A stretch of DNA of 64,000 nt from Lewinellaceae bacterium (GTDB lineage Bacteria; Bacteroidota; Bacteroidia; Chitinophagales; Saprospiraceae), in assembly GCA_020636005.1 (NCBI GenBank), contig JACJYR010000003.1, positions 124,001 to 188,000 of the forward strand, given 5' to 3'. Under the pieces are notes generated by a model. It made no database searches. It saw only the letters and a list, made by a program, of their open reading frames with translations, and had not been told where the DNA came from. The translations under genes were made by a program, and so were the position numbers. The first letter of the stretch is position 1, and each line of letters begins with the position of its first letter. Shown in pieces: positions 46,201-53,984 of the stretch.

Positions 46201-49200
46201 GCCAAAAAGGGCAAGGTCGCTTTTGTCTATCCCGGTTCCGCCACGGCATACACCGGCCTGGGGCAGGATATTTTCCAATATTTCCCGCAGCTGTTGCAGC
46301 ATTTTGAAAAACAGTTAGGGCACCTTGACGACTTCGTCAGTTCCGACTATCTATTTCCCAAACAAAAAAGCAGTGCGGCAGCCCCGCCAGACATTTATCA
46401 GGATGCCATTGCCATGATGTCGGCAGGGGTATTTTATTCTGCCGTTTTCACTCAACTGCTCAGGACTCATTTCAAACTGGAGCCGGACATGGCTTTCGGT
46501 TACAGCATGGGCGAATGCAGCAGCATGTGGTATTCGCTGGGCGTTTGGCACCCCCACGGCGCCGAAAAATTCCAACGGTCACCCATTTTCAAAAACCGCT
46601 TTGCCGGCAATCTGGAACTGCTGGCCAATCACTGGGGAGTAGGTGTGGAAGAAGCTCGGGAGCGTTGGGTCAGCTTGGTTTTGTTGGCACCAAAAACTAA
46701 AGTGGAAGCCTTGTTGGTGGGGCAGGAAAAAGTGTACCTGACCTTCATCAACACCGAAAATGAAGTGATTATTTCCGGCGACAAAACCGCCTGCCTGGCG
46801 ATTGCCGAGCAGCTGGGGTGCCCAGTCGTGACCATTCCTTTCCAAAATGTCATCCACCAGGATTTTTGCAAAAAAGAAACCGTCGGGCTGCTGGACATGC
46901 ACCATTTCCCGCTGGCCGACAAGCCCTCGATAGATTTTTATTCCAGCATTTCGAAAGACAAAATAATGCTCGACAGCCAGGCGATTGCGGAGAACTCCGT
47001 TGCGGTCTGCGTGCAGGGAGTTGATTTCCCGGCAACTGTGCAAACCGTTTACGGCGCCGGTGCCAGAATCTTTGTCGAGCTCGGTGCCAATGCGACCTGC
47101 TCCAATTGGATTAACACCAATTTGGAAGGGGTCGAGCATTTGGCGGCGGCCATCAACCAAAAAGGCAAATCCGATATCCAAGCCCTGTTGGCGCTGCTGG
47201 CACAGTTGGTCAGCCACGGGGTTGAACTGGACTTGGCAATCCTTTTTCCCAGTGAAAAAAAAGCAACGAAGCAGCGGAGGTTTTTGAAAAAAATCATCCC
47301 GGGCGGAAGGCCCATTTTCGATATTTTTTCTGATGAAACAGTGCAGGCCCGTTTTGCCAACCTGACCAAACGGGTGGCGCAAAAGCAAGTGCTTCAACAC
47401 GCATTGGCGTTGGAGGAAATGCTCGAACCTGCGCTAACAACATCTGAACAGTGGGCAAAGCAAAGGCCGCAAGTCCTTCCTGTCCCCTCAAACACGGTAC
47501 TTGCCAAAAAAACAACACCCATCATGAAAATGCAGACATTGGCCCCAACCACTCCGACGCCGACCACCACCCGCAAAATCGGGGAGAACGGTTTGCGGTT
47601 GCAGGATTTTGCCTCCGGCGAACAGTTCGAAGGCAAGGAAATCATCTTCTCGCAGGAAGACCTGGAGGAGTTTGCCAACGGTAAAATCGGGAAGGTCTTC
47701 GGGCCGGAATATGACATCATCGACACGTACCGGCGGCGGGTCATGCTACCGATGGACCCCTACCTTTTGGTGAGCCGGGTGACGGCCATGAACGCAAAAC
47801 TGGGGGAATATAAACCCTCCACCATGACCACGGAATACGACATCCCGTACAACGCCTGGTACAGCACCGACCGGCAAATCCCTTCGGCGGTTTGCGTGGA
47901 GTCCGGCCAATGCGACCTGTTGCTCATTTCCTACCTGGGCATCGACCTGCAAAACAAAGGCGATTTGGTCTATCGCCTGCTCGATTGCACCCTGACTTTT
48001 GTGGACGACCTGCCCTACGAAGGGCAGACCTTGCGCTATGATATTTCCATCAATTCGTTCGTGCGGAACGGGAAAAATTTGCTGTTCTTTTTCAGCTACC
48101 TGTGTTACGTGCAAGACCGGCTGGTGCTGAAAATGGATGGTGGTTGTGCTGGCTTTTTTGAAGATGGCCAATTGGGCGAAGGCCATGGCGTGGTTTATTC
48201 AAAAAGCGAAATGGAGGCCCGGAAGAATGCCGAGCGCAAATATTTCACCCCATTGTTGACCACCAAAAAAACCGCTTTTTCAAAAGCCGACCTCCAGGAG
48301 TTGATTGATGGGAAAATCGAAAAATGCTTTGACGATATTTCCTATTTCTCCAATGGCCGGAACCCTACCCTGCGCATTCCGCCGGAGAAAATTTTGATGC
48401 TCGACAGGATTACGTCGGTTGATTTGACAGGCGGTGCATACGGCCTCGGCTACATCGTGGCCGAAAAAGACCTGCACCCCGACGACTGGTATTTCCCCTG
48501 CCACTTCCGGGACGATGAGGTGTTGGCCGGCTCGCTGCAAGCGGAGGGCGGCGGCAACCTGTTGCGGTTTTTCATGCTGATGCTGGGCCTGCAACGCTTG
48601 ACAAAGGACGCCCGTTTCCAGCCCATTTTTGATTTGCCGCAAAAAGTACGCTGCCGCAAACAAGTGACGCCGGGCGACGATACCAAGCTGATTTACAAAT
48701 TGGAAATCAAAGAAATCGGCCTTTTCCCCGCCCCGTACGTCATCGGTGATTTGGAAATCATTTCCAACGGCGTCATCACCGTGCATTTTGAAAACCTCGG
48801 CCTGCAAATCAGGGAAAAATCAAACCCCCGGTATTTGGACAAAACGGATGGAGTTAAAATTGCTCCCCGCTCGGAAGGTGCCCTGATGAACGAAAAGGAC
48901 ATCACCACTTTTGCACTGGGCAACATGACCGATTGTTTTGGGCCGGAGTTCGCCGTTTACAATGGCCGCAAAATGTCCCGCCAGCCGAACTCGGACTTGC
49001 AATTGATCTCCCGGATTTTGAAAGTGGACGGCACCCGGGGCGATTTCTCCAAGCCCTCCACGATTTTTGCCGAATACGATGTGCCCGCCGATGCCTGGTA
49101 TTACGAGCAGAATTCGAATGTCACCATGCCTTACTCCATTTTGATGGAAATTGCCTTGCAGCCTTGTGGATTGCTGGGCGCATACCTGGGCAGCACCTTG

Positions 49201-50031
49201 CAGTTTCCCGACATGGACCTGTACCTGCGCAACCTCGACGGCGATGGGGAATTGCTTGAATTGCCAACCGGCACCGACTTCCGGGGCAAAACCATCGCCA
49301 ACAAATCGGTGCTGGTGTCTTCGATTGCGCATGGCGGCACCATCCTCCAGCGCTATACTTTCGAGCTTTCGATTGATGGGAAAGTGTTTTACAAAGGAAA
49401 TTCCTCCTTCGGGTTTTTCACCACAGCTGCCCTGGCCTCGCAAGCGGGCCTGGACAAGGGAGCAGAAGTGCCGGCCTGGTACGTGACCGAACAATTGGCC
49501 CCCAAGGATTACATGCAAATCAAGCTGGATTCCCTGTACGGTAAAATGAAATTGTTCAAGGCACCGGAGGCAAAACCGCATTACCGCCTGGCCACCGGGC
49601 AGTTGAACCTGTTGGATCAGTTGATTGTCGCCAAAAACGGGGGGCAGTATGGCAAAGGTTACATCCATGCCACCAAATTTGTCAAGCCCTACGACTGGTT
49701 TTTCACCTGCCATTTTTACCAAGACCCCGTGATGCCGGGCTCTTTGGGGGTCGAATCCATTTTGCAAGCCATGCAGGTTTTTGCGTTGCAACAAGATTTG
49801 GGGAGCAGTTTCAAGTCGCCCAGGTTTGTCCAATTGGACAACCACAAAACGGTTTGGAAATACCGTGGGCAAATTTTGCTGCCCGTGAAAGAGATGCATT
49901 TGGAAGTGCATATCAAAACGGTGGAAATGCGTGGGCAACAGTTGGCGGTCGTGGCGGATGCCTATTTGTGGAACGACAAAATGCGGATTTATCAGGTGAC
50001 GGATTTGGCGCTGGGAATTGCGGAAGCATGA
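43216..50031 (+). CDS. pfaC: PfaC-like synthase: KS-CLF-AT-(DH)n
   Basis: 2271 residues. KS (1 to about 440): Cys196 (LDAACATSLYAIK), His332 (ECHATGTPLGD), His369 (SNMGHLLTAAG). Chain-length factor (about 450-875): KS fold, but the Cys position reads TVSGSEDP, so it is inactive. AT-like domain (about 985-1310): VAFVYPGSATAYTGLGQ and Ser1097 in GYSMGE. Four FabA-like hotdog units (about 1460-2271): two carry CHF..D(E/P)V(L/M)(A/P)GSL with His1763 and His2166; the units preceding each (NAWYSTDRQIPSAV, DAWYYEQNSNVTMPYS) lack the His. Together they catalyse elongation and dehydration/isomerisation placing double bonds. The order resembles myxobacterial Pfa3 rather than marine gammaproteobacterial PfaC, which lacks AT. 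No separate pfaB is seen. Confidence 0.92.
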   Translation: MSKIAIIGTSALFPGSSTPEEFWDNLMQEKDLTGHATQEDFGVNPELFYQPGKGVEDKCYSLRGGYIRGFQFDPTGYALPADFLAKQDKLYQWSLFTAREALRDGGYLTDKKSLASCGLVLGNLSFPTSSSHRLLAELYTSTLDAALRPILKDPDFNLPDHLQATPQNSVLDFTPSEMVCKALGLQDRHYTLDAACATSLYAIKLAVDELVTGKSDLMLAGAISASDQLFIHMGFSIFQAYVPNGKKFVPFDKNSAGLVSSEGAGMVLLKRLEDAERDGDKILAVIGGVGLSNDGRGKFLLSPNPKGQQLAFERAYDGHGISPKDTSYLECHATGTPLGDITELNSIADFFAKHQATPLLGSVKSNMGHLLTAAGMTGLLKVILAMQKEVVPPNINLTDPIQPDNDWDGVSKMVTTATPWTDTHKQAGINSFGFGGTNAHLVVKNYLQNQSAATTKTPPVALQQMAIIGMDAHFGGCRNLDDFYETIYHGKQHFRELPVRRWKGMEENSTLLQRFGFPSGKAPKGAYIEEFEIDLLRYKIQPKEAESLHPQQALLLNVADNAIKDAGLQEGQNVAVLVAMETELAMHQILARWDVSWQLKAALANSDIKLDEAQEAELLQLCKSADYHRDGTPAPSEFTSFIGNLMACRVSALWDFSGPAFTVSGSEDPVFKALEIAQNMLSQGEVDAVVVGAVDFSGGIENVLLRQQKDPVSTAANPSMSFNENDHGWLVGEGAGAIVLKRVSPGDAAQAYAVIDEIGKAKPLEQVGYLELAATGIAAQDLAEQKSILENRPPAAVALGSVKANIGHAYVAASMAGLIKTALCIHYRFIPGIPNWTAPKNAAAFDPTAYYFPARSRPWILPNGQAKRSAAVHGLGGTQVGLSASEAAPVETNAFLQRQAPKLFLVQGNDETALTKELDMLSIALKSEVGFAQLATQYHEAFLANRGTFRIALIARQPADLAREILFFQKQLGAAFQNNRELKTPGGSYFTPRPLAKKGKVAFVYPGSATAYTGLGQDIFQYFPQLLQHFEKQLGHLDDFVSSDYLFPKQKSSAAAPPDIYQDAIAMMSAGVFYSAVFTQLLRTHFKLEPDMAFGYSMGECSSMWYSLGVWHPHGAEKFQRSPIFKNRFAGNLELLANHWGVGVEEARERWVSLVLLAPKTKVEALLVGQEKVYLTFINTENEVIISGDKTACLAIAEQLGCPVVTIPFQNVIHQDFCKKETVGLLDMHHFPLADKPSIDFYSSISKDKIMLDSQAIAENSVAVCVQGVDFPATVQTVYGAGARIFVELGANATCSNWINTNLEGVEHLAAAINQKGKSDIQALLALLAQLVSHGVELDLAILFPSEKKATKQRRFLKKIIPGGRPIFDIFSDETVQARFANLTKRVAQKQVLQHALALEEMLEPALTTSEQWAKQRPQVLPVPSNTVLAKKTTPIMKMQTLAPTTPTPTTTRKIGENGLRLQDFASGEQFEGKEIIFSQEDLEEFANGKIGKVFGPEYDIIDTYRRRVMLPMDPYLLVSRVTAMNAKLGEYKPSTMTTEYDIPYNAWYSTDRQIPSAVCVESGQCDLLLISYLGIDLQNKGDLVYRLLDCTLTFVDDLPYEGQTLRYDISINSFVRNGKNLLFFFSYLCYVQDRLVLKMDGGCAGFFEDGQLGEGHGVVYSKSEMEARKNAERKYFTPLLTTKKTAFSKADLQELIDGKIEKCFDDISYFSNGRNPTLRIPPEKILMLDRITSVDLTGGAYGLGYIVAEKDLHPDDWYFPCHFRDDEVLAGSLQAEGGGNLLRFFMLMLGLQRLTKDARFQPIFDLPQKVRCRKQVTPGDDTKLIYKLEIKEIGLFPAPYVIGDLEIISNGVITVHFENLGLQIREKSNPRYLDKTDGVKIAPRSEGALMNEKDITTFALGNMTDCFGPEFAVYNGRKMSRQPNSDLQLISRILKVDGTRGDFSKPSTIFAEYDVPADAWYYEQNSNVTMPYSILMEIALQPCGLLGAYLGSTLQFPDMDLYLRNLDGDGELLELPTGTDFRGKTIANKSVLVSSIAHGGTILQRYTFELSIDGKVFYKGNSSFGFFTTAALASQAGLDKGAEVPAWYVTEQLAPKDYMQIKLDSLYGKMKLFKAPEAKPHYRLATGQLNLLDQLIVAKNGGQYGKGYIHATKFVKPYDWFFTCHFYQDPVMPGSLGVESILQAMQVFALQQDLGSSFKSPRFVQLDNHKTVWKYRGQILLPVKEMHLEVHIKTVEMRGQQLAVVADAYLWNDKMRIYQVTDLALGIAEA

Positions 50032-50108
50032 CCTCCTTCGGCAAATGGAATACGGGCAATCGCCTAAAAACAATAAAAAAAAACGTAACTATTTACCACC
50101 TCATGCCC

Positions 50109-50205
50109 TGTCATTGCCGAAGGCAATCTGCAACGTCATGAGAGCTGTCACGAAGGCATTTTTTACAGCCCTCATGACGTTGCAGGTTCCCTAACGGGAA
50201 TGACA
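50109..50205. repeat. Inverted pair of REP-like elements between pfaC and pfaD
   Basis: Copy 1 (50109-50142) and copy 2 (minus strand, 50205-50171) share the ends TGTCATT and CTGCAACGTCATGAG. Each has its own small hairpin in the middle (ATTGCC/GGCAAT in one, TTCCC/GGGAA in the other). The 15-base arms 50128-50142 and 50171-50185 pair perfectly, so the pair folds into a cruciform. This is the structure of a BIME. Confidence 0.75.
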
Positions 50206-50240
50206 AAGAGGGGGCTAAACATTTACAAAAAAACAACATC

Positions 50241-51896
50241 ATGGCCTTAACATTTCATGGAACACCACAACAACTTTTTTGGCAAGGCTCGCCCAGGGAT
50301 ATCGTTTTTGATACAACTGGCATTCAGGAAAAAATGGCGCAGACCGACCGGCCCTGCTACGTCATGCAGGACTTCAGGGGCCGCATTGGGGTGAGCAACA
50401 CCGGGGCGCTGGTGTCAGAAGGCAGGGGCTTGCAGGTGCTGGCCATGGCCCCGCCGATGCCCGCCAGCCAGCTCGGCGACCCCGGCTTTCGGGAAGAGTA
50501 CCGCCTCAAGTACGCTTACAAAACCGGGGCGATGGCTAATGGCATTGCCTCTACGGATTTGGTGATTGCCATCGGAAAAGACAACCTGCTGGGTTCTTTT
50601 GGTGCCGCTGGTCTGGTGCCCGAACGGATTCAGGAAGCGATTGACGAGATTCAGGCCCATTTGCCCCATCAGACTTTTGCCGTCAACTTAATCCACTCCC
50701 CGGCGGAGGAGGCACTGGAAGCAGGTGCGGTGAAGTTATTTTTGGAAAAAGGAGTACGGGTCGTGGAAGCCTCCGCTTACCTGGCCTTGACCGAGCACAT
50801 CGTCCATTACCGGGTCGCTGGATTGAGCCGGGGCGAAAATGGCGGAGTCCTGATTGGGAACAGGGTGATTGCCAAAATTTCCCGGAAAGAAGTGGCGGCC
50901 CCATTCATGCAGGCCCCGCCGCCAGCGATGGTGGAAGCTTTGCTCCAACAAGGGAAAATCACCCCACTCCAGGCTGAACTTGCCCAGCAAGTACCCATGG
51001 CTGATGATATCACCGTGGAGGCAGACTCCGGCGGCCATACGGACAACCGCCCCTTGGTGACCCTGCTGCCCATCATCATCCAGTTGCGGGATGAAATGCA
51101 GGCGAAACATGGGTTTGCCCAGAAAATCCGGGTAGGTGCGGCGGGTGGCATTGCGACGCCGGCCTCCGCTTTGGCGGCATTCATGATGGGCGCCGCTTAC
51201 GTGGTGACCGGCTCCGTGAACCAGGCCTGCGTGGAAGCAGGTACTTCGGAGCACGTGAGAAAACTGTTGCAGCAGGTGGACTCGACCGATGTGATTGGTG
51301 CGCCGGCCTCCGATATGTTTGAAATGGGCGTGGAGCTTCAGGTCTTGAAACGGGGCACGCTCTTTGGCCCCCGGGCGAAAAAGTTGTACGAGTACTACAT
51401 GCAATACAAATCCATTGATGACATTCCCGCCGAGGAACGCCTGAAACTGGAAAAGCAGGTGTTCAGAAAACCGCTGGAAGAAATCTGGAAAGAGTGCATC
51501 TCTTTCTTCGAAAGCAGAGACCCGCACCAAATCGCCCGTGCCAAGGACAACCCCCACCGAAAAATGGCGCTGATTTTCCGCTGGTACCTGGGCCTGTCTT
51601 CCAACTGGGCCAATGCAGGAACACCCGGCCGGGAACTTGACTACCAAATCTGGTGTGGCCCGTCCATGGGGGCTTTCAACGACTGGGTGAAGGGCTCCTA
51701 CCTGGAGCATTATGAAAACCGCAAGGTGGCAGATGTGGCGGAGCAGATTATGTGCGGGGCCGCATTACTTTACCGTATGCAGATTTTGAAAACACAAGGA
51801 ATCAAGTTTCCAACGGAAATGGACAGGATGAAAATAATTCCTGCTGAACCCCTCAGCGGGACCTTAGCTAATCAGGAATTGTTGAACATGGTCTAG
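50241..51896 (+). CDS. pfaD: PfaD-type enoyl reductase
   Basis: A 551-residue FMN-dependent TIM-barrel enoyl reductase of the PfaD family (related to nitronate monooxygenase/FabK). It reduces selected enoyl intermediates of the synthase. Features: N-terminal GRIGVSNTGALVSEGRG; barrel blocks FAVNLIHSPAEEALE and VRVVEASAYLALTEHIVHYR; the central ADDITVEADSGGHTDNRPL; the flavin-phosphate-binding region KIRVGAAGGIATPASALAAFMMGAAYVVTGSVNQAC; and the family C-terminus WYLGLSSNWANAG...DYQIWCGPSMGAFNDWVKGSYLE. Length is normal. It is separated from pfaC by 209 bases carrying the REP-like pair and closes the locus. Confidence 0.95.
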   Translation: MALTFHGTPQQLFWQGSPRDIVFDTTGIQEKMAQTDRPCYVMQDFRGRIGVSNTGALVSEGRGLQVLAMAPPMPASQLGDPGFREEYRLKYAYKTGAMANGIASTDLVIAIGKDNLLGSFGAAGLVPERIQEAIDEIQAHLPHQTFAVNLIHSPAEEALEAGAVKLFLEKGVRVVEASAYLALTEHIVHYRVAGLSRGENGGVLIGNRVIAKISRKEVAAPFMQAPPPAMVEALLQQGKITPLQAELAQQVPMADDITVEADSGGHTDNRPLVTLLPIIIQLRDEMQAKHGFAQKIRVGAAGGIATPASALAAFMMGAAYVVTGSVNQACVEAGTSEHVRKLLQQVDSTDVIGAPASDMFEMGVELQVLKRGTLFGPRAKKLYEYYMQYKSIDDIPAEERLKLEKQVFRKPLEEIWKECISFFESRDPHQIARAKDNPHRKMALIFRWYLGLSSNWANAGTPGRELDYQIWCGPSMGAFNDWVKGSYLEHYENRKVADVAEQIMCGAALLYRMQILKTQGIKFPTEMDRMKIIPAEPLSGTLANQELLNMV

Positions 51897-51923
51897 CCCA
51901 AACTTGAAAATGCTTCAGGAAGC

Positions 51924-52481
51924 ATGCAAAAAGAAAAACCCTTGCAAGTGAATGCAGCTGCGGCAACTGGAAGTGCGGACATTTCACATTCTACCCAAGT
52001 TTGTGGCTGGGAAGCTACATCTTCTACCCCATTTTATTGTTCATGGCCCTCAAATAAAGCAATTGGGTTGTATTTCACAGCATATTATGGAGAAAGGATA
52101 ACAAGCAGTTTGCCATTAAACTTGGCTATAGGAACAGATTGCACATTATCTTTTGATTATATTGTAACAAGGGATAACGATCCATTTCCATTTTATCCTC
52201 CAAAAATATTGGTTGGTTTAACAGAAAATAATAATGCTGCTTTTGGAATGCCTGCAAATGCTAACATAATTGCTTCTGTTACACCTTTCTCTTTAGATAC
52301 GGATGGAGTGCCAAATATGCAATGTTATCCTGAGAATACAGCTTTTCATCACTTTTCCGAACCATTTACCTATAATGGAGGCGGGCAATTATTTCTTAAT
52401 GTATCTGGTGAGCCTGGTCTTATGCAAATACCTAACACAAATATTTTTATATCTCAGTCTGCACCTCCAATCCAGACATAA
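51924..52481 (+). pseudogene. N-terminal fragment of a secreted protein, probably frameshifted
   Basis: 185 residues with no signal peptide (starts MQKEKPLQVNAAAATG), although composition (ATSSTPFYCSWPSNKAIGLYF, LTFDYIV-type strands) looks like a beta-rich exported domain. Its stop at 52479-52481 falls inside sequence whose -1 frame (CTSNPDISSTVCHEVEID) runs smoothly into the next ORF. The simplest reading is that this and the next ORF are two pieces of one gene that lost its signal-peptide region and suffered a frameshift near 52440-52480. Its ATG lies in a small ATGCTT/AAGCAT hairpin that may end pfaD transcription. The region is clearly more AT-rich than the pfa genes. No family recognised. 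Confidence 0.5.
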
Positions 52482-52489
52482 GCTCTACT

Positions 52490-53830
52490 GTGTGCCATGA
52501 AGTGGAAATAGACAAAAACTGCGACCAATGCGACGGTTTAGAGCCTGTTGTCGCCACGGTGTGCTCCGAATCTGAGACTGGGCCGAATACCTATCTCGCC
52601 AATTTCAGCTTCCATGTACCTAAAGGATATGGCCCTTGTATAGAAGACAACCTTTACATCGGGTCAGAGGAAGCCGACATCACAGTGGAATCTTTTGACA
52701 TTGATGATACTAACCCAAGTTTTGACGTGATTACCGTTTGTATTCTTGTTTGGATACCCCCTGGTTCTCCTTTTCCATCCAATGGTATAACAGCATACAT
52801 TTCCCTCTGCGATAAGGAAGGAGCCATGATTTGCAGGGACATCCAAATCACTGGCGAATCTTGTGATTTCTGCATGCAGGGTATAACTTCTTCAGTAGAA
52901 TGCCGTGATCCCGACAATACGGATGATGAGTATGTCTATGAAGGTATTGTCACCATCACTTTGCCATTTGGCGTTTCAGCGCAATTTGATGGTGTTGTCT
53001 CAACTGAATCTGGTTTTGAAATTGTGAATAGCGTTGATAATGGCAATGACTCTTGGACTATTACATATTCAATTACAACCACAGATATCCATTTTAATCA
53101 TGCTATAGCGCTCTTGAGTTTTATTGATTTAGAAGGTAATAAATACTGCGTCCCTGTAAGCATTATAGTCTCTGATCCATGTATTGACCCACCCGTAGAG
53201 TGCGTTGCTGCATGGGCATCAAAGCAAATGACCTGTACAGGCGAGGAAAATGGTTTCATAGAATTTGATTTTGGGCAAATGTTGATTTATGGCCCTGCTG
53301 ATTATGAATTATGTGACGGGGGGCTTTGGGGCACCATTGAAGGGGGAAGTGTAGAGGTAAACGCTGCTCATACCAATGGCATACAACTCTATTTTGATAT
53401 TACTGTCCTAATGCCAACTGCCACTTTCGTTTCAGGGGAAACCTACGAGATGCGGCTTTACTTGTGCGATGAGCGTGGCAATACCGTCTGCTACCTTATA
53501 CCTCTTGAGCTTATATGTGAAAGCGGCCATGAGGGTGGTGGTGGAGAAGGAAGGTCTAGTGAACTTTCAAGTCTTTATGAGTTTGACGGTTACGCCATTT
53601 ACCCGAACCCTGCCACAGAAAGGCTGATAATAAACGTCCCTCTGTCCAGTAATTCTGTGGAACGGACAGCACGCCTGATGGACAGCACGGGAAGGCTGGT
53701 TTCACAAATAAATCTGGGCATGGGCAGAACTGAACTGAGCATTTCTGATAATCTTCCTGGCATTTATTTCGTAGCCATCTTTGAAGATGGGCTGCCAGTC
53801 AAAGTCGAAAAAGTGGTATTTATGCGATAG
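52490..53830 (+). CDS. T9SS type A cargo fragment of unknown function
   Basis: 446 residues from a GTG at 52490; the frame is open further upstream in register with the previous fragment, so the true N-terminus is uncertain. The protein is rich in paired cysteines (NCDQCDG, ESCDFCMQG, CIDPPVECVAAW) and in acidic beta strands, suggesting three or four about 100-residue beta-sandwich domains. The C-terminal about 80 residues are a T9SS type A sorting domain: YAIYPNPATERLIINVP, ARLMDSTGRLVSQINL, LSISDNLPGIYFVAIFEDG, KVEKVVFMR. Without a signal peptide it could not be exported as it stands, so it is a degraded gene or part of a frameshifted one. A strong terminator follows. Confidence 0.65.
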   Translation: MCHEVEIDKNCDQCDGLEPVVATVCSESETGPNTYLANFSFHVPKGYGPCIEDNLYIGSEEADITVESFDIDDTNPSFDVITVCILVWIPPGSPFPSNGITAYISLCDKEGAMICRDIQITGESCDFCMQGITSSVECRDPDNTDDEYVYEGIVTITLPFGVSAQFDGVVSTESGFEIVNSVDNGNDSWTITYSITTTDIHFNHAIALLSFIDLEGNKYCVPVSIIVSDPCIDPPVECVAAWASKQMTCTGEENGFIEFDFGQMLIYGPADYELCDGGLWGTIEGGSVEVNAAHTNGIQLYFDITVLMPTATFVSGETYEMRLYLCDERGNTVCYLIPLELICESGHEGGGGEGRSSELSSLYEFDGYAIYPNPATERLIINVPLSSNSVERTARLMDSTGRLVSQINLGMGRTELSISDNLPGIYFVAIFEDGLPVKVEKVVFMR

Positions 53831-53856
53831 GTTGAATTTTCGAAGATACTTATCCT

Positions 53857-53889
53857 ACCTACGGCGCATTTTTTGCGCCGTAGGTTTTT
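53857..53889 (+). terminator. Strong Rho-independent terminator
   Basis: ACCTACGGCGCA (53857-53868) pairs perfectly over 12 bases with TGCGCCGTAGGT (53874-53885) around a T5 loop and is followed by a T run. It lies 27 bases after the stop of the type A cargo gene. Confidence 0.85.
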
Positions 53890-53984
53890 CGATGGATAAT
53901 TGCTTAAACTTATTTCCGAGGCGGTAGATCCGTCAAACTGTTTTTGCTCCATTCAAAGAACACCCGTTTCCAGCTATTTATTCC

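Noticed and set aside
48820..50073. 417-codon minus-strand open frame opposite the end of pfaC
   Set aside because: Antisense shadow of the dehydratase region; no motifs, no promoter, no neighbours on that strand.
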